Part shown: positions 12,928-16,556 of the stretch, piece by piece
Numbering within the stretch: position 1 is the stretch's first letter
Layout of the letters: the number at the start of each line of letters is the position of its first letter
Assembly (NCBI GenBank): GCA_902826945.1
Contig: CADEGS010000084.1
Span: forward strand, 1 to 16,556
From: an uncultured bacterium
GTDB taxonomy: Bacteria; Planctomycetota; UBA1135; GCA-002686595
Length of the DNA: 16,556 bases
Direction: 5' to 3'
Translations under genes and position numbers: made by a program
The notes under the pieces: model-generated
Database searches by the model: none
What the model saw: only the letters and a program-made list of their open reading frames with translations
Told to the model about the DNA's origin: nothing

Positions 12928-14297
12928 GCTCGCCCCTCTCCGTGCACCTGCGTTCGGCCGCCTCCGCGCGCGCGGTGCGCAAGGCCGGCGCGCTCGTGCG
13001 CGAGCACCGCCTCGAGAGCGGCATGCGCGTGCTCCTGGCCGAGCGCCACGGCGACCCGGTCGCCGCCGTCTTGCTCTTCTACGGCGTGGGCGCGCGCGAC
13101 GAGGCCGAGCGCGAGGCGGGCGTCTCGCACTTCCTCGAGCACATGATGTTCAAGGGCACCGCCCGCGTCGGGAAGGGCGAGGTGGACCGCATCACCGCCG
13201 AGCTCGGCGGCCAGAACAACGCCTTCACGGGCTACGACCACACCGCCTACTGGTTCGAGTTCGCCTCCGACCGCTGGGAGCAAGCGCTCGACATCGAGGC
13301 CGACCGCATGCGCGGCCTGCTGCTCGATCCGGGCGAGTTCGACTCCGAGCGCGCGGTCGTGCTCGAGGAGCTCGCGATGGGCGAGGACGACCCCTGGCGC
13401 GTTCTCACGCGCCACGTCGAGGCGGCGGTCTTCCCGCGCCATCCCTACGGCCGCCCGATCATCGGCTACCCCGACACGCTGCGCGCGCTCTCGCCGGGCG
13501 CGATGCGCGACTACTACCGCCGCTTCTACCACCCGGGCAACGCCACGCTGGTCGTGTGCGGCGACGTCGATCCCGAGCGCGCGCTGCGCGCGGTGCGCAA
13601 GCGCTTCGGGCGCGTGCCCGCCGGGCCGCCGCGCGCCGAGGCCGATCCCTACCGCCCGCCGCTCGAGTCGCCCGCCGCGGCGGTGCGCCTGCAGCTCGGC
13701 TGGGACGACCCCGGCCGGCGGCTGTGCATGGCCTGGCCGACCGCCGCCGTCGGCAGCGACGACGACTACGCGCTCGACCTGGTCGTGACGCTGCTCGCCG
13801 AGGGCCGGCTCTCGCGCCTCTACCGGCGGCTGGTGCTCGAGGAGGGCCTGGCGACGACGATCTCGGCCAGCAACGACACGCGCGTCGAGGGCGGGATCCT
13901 GTGGGTGCTGGCCGAGTGCGCGCAGGGCGTCGAGCCCGCGCGCCTCGAGGCGGCGGTGGACGAGGAGCTGGCGCGCCTGGCGCGCGAGAAGGTCGGCGCC
14001 GCCGAGCGCGAGCGCGCGCTGGCGATCCTGCGCGCCTCCGAGGCCTACGACGAGGAGACCGTCACCGACGTGGCGGAGGAGCTCGGCGAGTACGCCGTCG
14101 ACCACGACTGGCGCGAGGCCTTCGACGGGGTGCGCCGGCACGAGCGCATCGACGCGGGCGCGCTGCGCGAGACCTGCGCGCGGCTGCTCGCGCCCGGGCG
14201 GCGCGTCCTCGGCTGGTCGCTGCCGCTCGAGGAGACGCGCCGCGCCGCGCCGCCGCGCGCGCGCAAGCGCAAGGCGGCGCGGAGGCGCGCGCGATGA
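12924..14297 (+). CDS. M16-family zinc peptidase, catalytic subunit
   Basis: M16 peptidases (pitrilysin and mitochondrial processing peptidase relatives) degrade or process peptides inside a clam-shell chamber. The 457-residue protein has 'GVSHFLEHMMFKGT' with the inverted zinc motif HxxEH at residues 69-73. The third zinc ligand is the Glu in 'VVLEELAMGEDD' (E149, 76 residues after H73, as expected). The N-terminal half continues with 'FEFASDRWEQALDIEADRM' and 'HPYGRPIIGYPDTL', both typical. The second half is a partly conserved M16 repeat. The Arg/Lys-rich end 'ARKRKAARRRAR' probably lies outside the fold. No signal peptide is evident. The start overlaps the pseudouridine synthase stop, and the stop overlaps the next M16 gene, so the two peptidase subunits should be made together. 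Confidence 0.92.
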   Translation: MSSPLSVHLRSAASARAVRKAGALVREHRLESGMRVLLAERHGDPVAAVLLFYGVGARDEAEREAGVSHFLEHMMFKGTARVGKGEVDRITAELGGQNNAFTGYDHTAYWFEFASDRWEQALDIEADRMRGLLLDPGEFDSERAVVLEELAMGEDDPWRVLTRHVEAAVFPRHPYGRPIIGYPDTLRALSPGAMRDYYRRFYHPGNATLVVCGDVDPERALRAVRKRFGRVPAGPPRAEADPYRPPLESPAAAVRLQLGWDDPGRRLCMAWPTAAVGSDDDYALDLVVTLLAEGRLSRLYRRLVLEEGLATTISASNDTRVEGGILWVLAECAQGVEPARLEAAVDEELARLAREKVGAAERERALAILRASEAYDEETVTDVAEELGEYAVDHDWREAFDGVRRHERIDAGALRETCARLLAPGRRVLGWSLPLEETRRAAPPRARKRKAARRRAR

Positions 14298-15598
14298 GCC
14301 CGCGCGCGCGCGCCGCGGCCGCGCTGCCCGACATCCCGCTGGAGCGCTTCCGGCTCGACTGCGGCGCGCTCTTGCTCGTCTCGCGCCGGCCGCGCGCGCC
14401 GGTGTGCGCCGTGCAGGCGCACGTGCGCGGTGGCCACTCGCTCGACCCGGCCGGGCTCGAGGGCGTCGCCTCGCTGGCCGGGCGCCTGGTGGACCAGGGC
14501 ACGCGCGCGCGCGGCGAGGAGGAGATCGCCGAGCTGCTCGAGGGCGTCGGCGGCAGCCTGAGCGGCGGCTCGACCGGCCTCTCGGGCACCGCGGCGGCGG
14601 GCGCGTGGGAGCTCTTGCTCGAGCTCTTCTGCGAGTGCCTGACCGAGCCCACCTACCCGCGCGCGCAGGTCGAGCGCCAGCGCACGCGCCTGCGCGACCG
14701 CCTGCTGGTCGAGGAGGAGGACCCGCGCGTGCAGGGCGCGCGGCTCTTCCGCCGGCTGGTGTACGGCGAGCACTGGCTCGGGCGCTCGGAGCACGGCACG
14801 CCCGACTCGGTCGTGCGCGTGGACGGCGCCGCGCTGCGCGCGTTCCACCGCAAGAACTGGTGCGGCCAGCGCGCGGTGCTCGCCTTCTGCGGCGACGTGC
14901 CCGCGCGCACGATCGTGCGCACGCTGAACCGCCGGCTGGCGCGCTGGCGCCCGGGGACGGAGCTGGCGCCGCCCGACGAGCGCTTCCCGCCGCTCGCGCG
15001 CCGCTCGGGCGCCTTCCCCGCGAAGCGCCAGCAGGTGCACGTCTTCCTCGGCCACCTCGGGATCCGCCGCAAGGATCCCGACTACGCGGCGCTGGTCGTG
15101 ATGGACCACATCCTGGGCACGGGACCGGGCTTCACGAGCCGCATCTCGCGCCGGCTGCGCGACGAAGAGGGCCTGGCCTACTCGGTGGACGCGGCGATCC
15201 ACGCCTCGGCCGGCGTGCTGCCGGGCACGTTCACCGCGTACATCGGCACCTCGCCCGCGCACCTCTCGACGGCGGTCGGCGGCTTCCTCGAGGAGATCCG
15301 CCGCATCCAGCGCGAGCTCGTCCTGCCCGAGGAGCTCGAGCTGGCGCGCCGCTACCTGACCGGCTCCTTCGCGCTCGGCTTCGAGCGCGCCAGCCGGCGC
15401 GCGAACCATCTCGTCGCGGCGCAGCGCAACGGGCTCCCCGACGGCCACCTGGCCGAGCTCCTGCGCCGCTTCGAGCAGGTGAGCGCGCAGGAGGTGCGCG
15501 ACGTGGCGCGCCGCCACCTGCACCCCGACGCCGCCTGCCTGGCGGTCGCCGGACCGGTCGCGGCGCGCGAGGCGCGCCGCGCGCTCGCGTCGGCCTGA
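14294..15598 (+). CDS. M16-family peptidase, non-catalytic partner subunit
   Basis: This 434-residue M16 protein has the family fold but no zinc site. The segment aligned with HFLEH reads 'SLAGR' (S60, G63, R64 in place of H, E, H) within 'GVASLAGRLVDQGT'. It keeps the C-terminal pair that positions substrate, R289 and Y296 in 'RRLRDEEGLAYSV'. That split, one partner with HxxEH and the other with the R/Y pair, is known from heterodimeric M16 peptidases such as the bacterial M16B pairs and mitochondrial MPP alpha/beta. The start codon overlaps the stop of the catalytic subunit (ATGA). I infer an obligate heterodimer. It is the last gene of the recN operon; a 54-bp pyrimidine-rich gap follows. 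Confidence 0.9.
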   Translation: MSPRARAAAALPDIPLERFRLDCGALLLVSRRPRAPVCAVQAHVRGGHSLDPAGLEGVASLAGRLVDQGTRARGEEEIAELLEGVGGSLSGGSTGLSGTAAAGAWELLLELFCECLTEPTYPRAQVERQRTRLRDRLLVEEEDPRVQGARLFRRLVYGEHWLGRSEHGTPDSVVRVDGAALRAFHRKNWCGQRAVLAFCGDVPARTIVRTLNRRLARWRPGTELAPPDERFPPLARRSGAFPAKRQQVHVFLGHLGIRRKDPDYAALVVMDHILGTGPGFTSRISRRLRDEEGLAYSVDAAIHASAGVLPGTFTAYIGTSPAHLSTAVGGFLEEIRRIQRELVLPEELELARRYLTGSFALGFERASRRANHLVAAQRNGLPDGHLAELLRRFEQVSAQEVRDVARRHLHPDAACLAVAGPVAAREARRALASA

Positions 15599-15652
15599 CT
15601 GGCCGCCGCGCGCCGAGCGCCGCTCCACCTCCTCGCACCCTCCCTCCGCGCC

Positions 15653-15997
15653 ATGCCCGCGATCCTGAGGACCGTCCTCTTGCTGTGCGCCTCGAACGTC
15701 TTCATGACCTTCGCCTGGTACGCGCACCTGCGCGACCTGCGCGAGCGACCGTGGATCGTGGCGGCGCTCGCGAGCTGGGGCGTGGCGCTGTTCGAGTACC
15801 TGCTGCAGGTGCCGGCGAACCGCATCGGCCACGCGCAGTGCTCCCTGGCGCAGCTCAAGATCCTGCAGGAGGTCATCTCGCTCGGCGTGTTCGTGCCGTT
15901 CGCGGTGCTGTACATGCGCGAGAAGGTGACGCTCGACTATCTCTGGTCGGCGCTGTGCATCCTGGGCGCGGCCTACTTCGCGTTCCGGCGCCACTGA
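15653..15997 (+). CDS. DUF486 (DMT-like) small membrane protein
   Basis: The 114-residue protein has four hydrophobic segments: about 5-24, 33-53, 68-88 and 94-112. The diagnostic stretches 'NVFMTFAWYAHLRD', 'ALFEYLLQVPANRIG' and 'AQLKILQEVISLGVF' match the DUF486 family, which is distantly related to drug/metabolite transporters of the EamA/SMR kind and is nearly always 105-120 residues. The physiological role is not established. No Shine-Dalgarno is visible; the 54 bases before the ATG are C/T-rich. It may be read through from the M16 genes or have its own promoter. Confidence 0.9.
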   Translation: MPAILRTVLLLCASNVFMTFAWYAHLRDLRERPWIVAALASWGVALFEYLLQVPANRIGHAQCSLAQLKILQEVISLGVFVPFAVLYMREKVTLDYLWSALCILGAAYFAFRRH

Positions 15998-16017
15998 GCC
16001 GCGCGGCGCGGAGGGGG

Positions 16018-16031
16018 GGCGCGAAAGCGCC
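16018..16031 (+). terminator. GNRA-capped hairpin behind the DUF486 gene
   Basis: GGCGC (16018-16022) and GCGCC (16027-16031) pair around the loop GAAA, a GNRA tetraloop when read as plus-strand RNA. It lies about 20 bases after the DUF486 stop. There is no T tract; the larger hairpin follows at once and shares base 16031. Confidence 0.45.
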
Positions 16032-16064
16032 GCGGGCCGCCGACCCGGAGGTCGGCGGCCCGCG
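16031..16064 (-). terminator. 15-bp perfect hairpin, likely groEL terminator
   Basis: Arms 16031-16045 and 16050-16064 are perfect reverse complements of 15 bases around a four-base loop. As minus-strand RNA the loop is UCCG closed by a C-G pair, the very stable cUNCGg tetraloop, which suggests the structure is built for the groEL transcript. It starts about 40 bases after the groEL stop. No U tract follows, so termination may be Rho-assisted, or the hairpin may protect the 3' end. Confidence 0.65.
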
Positions 16065-16105
16065 CGCTCGGATCTCGGAGACGAGCCCTCGGCGGGCTCG
16101 CGGGC

Positions 16106-16555
16106 TCAGTGCTTGTGGCCCGCCTTCTCCTCGCTCTTGTCGGGCAGCTCGCTGACCAGGGCGTCGGTGGTGAGCAGCAGGCTCGCCACCGAGGCGGCGT
16201 TCTGCAGCGCCATGCGCGTGACCTTGGTCGGGTCGATGACGCCCGCCTTGAGCAGGTTCTCGAACTTGCCGGTGGCCGCGTTGTAGCCGTAGCCCTCGGT
16301 CTTGTTGGCGCGGATGTCCTGCACGATGACGGAGCCGTCCTGGCCCGCGTTGTCGACGATCTGGCGGATGGGAGCCTCGATGGCGCGGCGCACGATGTTC
16401 GCGCCGACCAGCTCGTCCCCGTTCAGCTTCAGCTTCTCGATCGCGGCCTGGCTGGAGAGCAGGGCGACGCCGCCGCCGGGGACGATGCCCTCTTCCACCG
16501 CGGCGCGGGTGGCGTGCAGGGCGTCCTCGACGCGCGCCTTCTTCTCCTTCATCTC
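16106..16555 (-). CDS. groEL: Chaperonin GroEL, C-terminal part (5' end outside window)
   Basis: The 60-kDa chaperonin forms double rings that fold client proteins in the cytoplasm. The visible 149 residues are the C-terminal intermediate and equatorial domains: '[20 protein letters not shown]' followed by 'GGGVALL', the interface region '[11 protein letters not shown]', and the nucleotide-site stretch '[19 protein letters not shown]', then '[19 protein letters not shown]'. The frame is open to the window edge, so the ATG at 16552 is internal. The tail reads '[15 protein letters not shown]' and lacks the GGM repeats of E. coli-type GroEL, suggesting a lineage-specific or secondary paralogue. 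Confidence 0.95.
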   Translation of the reverse strand, partial: EMKEKKARVEDALHATRAAVEEGIVPGGGVALLSSQAAIEKLKLNGDELVGANIVRRAIEAPIRQIVDNAGQDGSVIVQDIRANKTEGYGYNAATGKFENLLKAGVIDPTKVTRMALQNAASVASLLLTTDALVSELPDKSEEKAGHKH

Positions 16556-16556
16556 G

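Noticed and set aside
14286..14320. Alternating CG tract as a Z-DNA or recombination site
   Set aside because: Such tracts are everywhere in this window because of Arg/Ala-rich coding at very high G+C; nothing sets this one apart.
1..16556. tRNA or rRNA genes, CRISPR arrays, transposases, integrases and toxin-antitoxin pairs
   Set aside because: I looked for the usual signals (TTC-arm motifs, spaced repeats, DDE or tyrosine recombinase motifs, small paired genes) and found none I could support.

Overview
The window is a very G+C-rich bacterial chromosome segment. One sampled 60-base stretch (14281-14340) is 51/60 G+C. I infer Planctomycetota, with moderate confidence. Two secreted proteins at the left end finish in the small beta-rich C-terminal modules I associate with that phylum ('VLFLAG...FVP...' and 'IPNNPLLVG...LTNAQ'). 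The gene content also fits: a small PQL-type membrane protein, a DUF486 protein, and a GroEL without a GGM tail. No rRNA, tRNA, CRISPR array, transposase or integrase was seen.

Layout. Positions 1-686 hold the 3' part of nagA (N-acetylglucosamine-6-phosphate deacetylase), cut by the window edge. Positions 775-4171 hold two minus-strand genes for exported proteins, an alpha/beta hydrolase followed by a right-handed beta-helix protein, joined by an ATGA overlap. Both look damaged: the hydrolase has an in-frame TGA (3314-3316) and the beta-helix gene a one-base frameshift in a G run (876-879). Much of this block is far less G+C-rich than its surroundings (2341-2400 is 29/60 G+C). It is bracketed on the right by a degraded second copy of nagA 3'-end sequence (about 4303-4363), so the block looks like an insertion or rearrangement behind nagA. 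Positions 4427-5155 hold a secreted jelly-roll-like protein (minus strand).

Positions 5545-7686 encode a 713-residue multidomain protein I do not recognise. It is followed by a putative lipoprotein with a possible OB-like domain (7765-8769) and a convergent 76-residue membrane protein (8800-9030).

Positions 9202-15598 form a compact plus-strand operon: recN, type I mannose-6-phosphate isomerase, an RsuA/RluB-type pseudouridine synthase, and two M16-family peptidases. Neighbours overlap by 4 bases or are 1 base apart, so translation is probably coupled. The first M16 protein has the zinc-site HxxEH. The second lacks it but keeps the Arg/Tyr pair, so the two probably form one heteromeric peptidase. 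After this come a DUF486 membrane protein (15653-15997), a pair of overlapping hairpins, and the 3' end of a minus-strand groEL running off the right edge.

The strongest leads are the nagA-bracketed secreted-protein block with its two lesions and the unrecognised 713-residue protein. I do not see a clearly defined new defence or mobile system.
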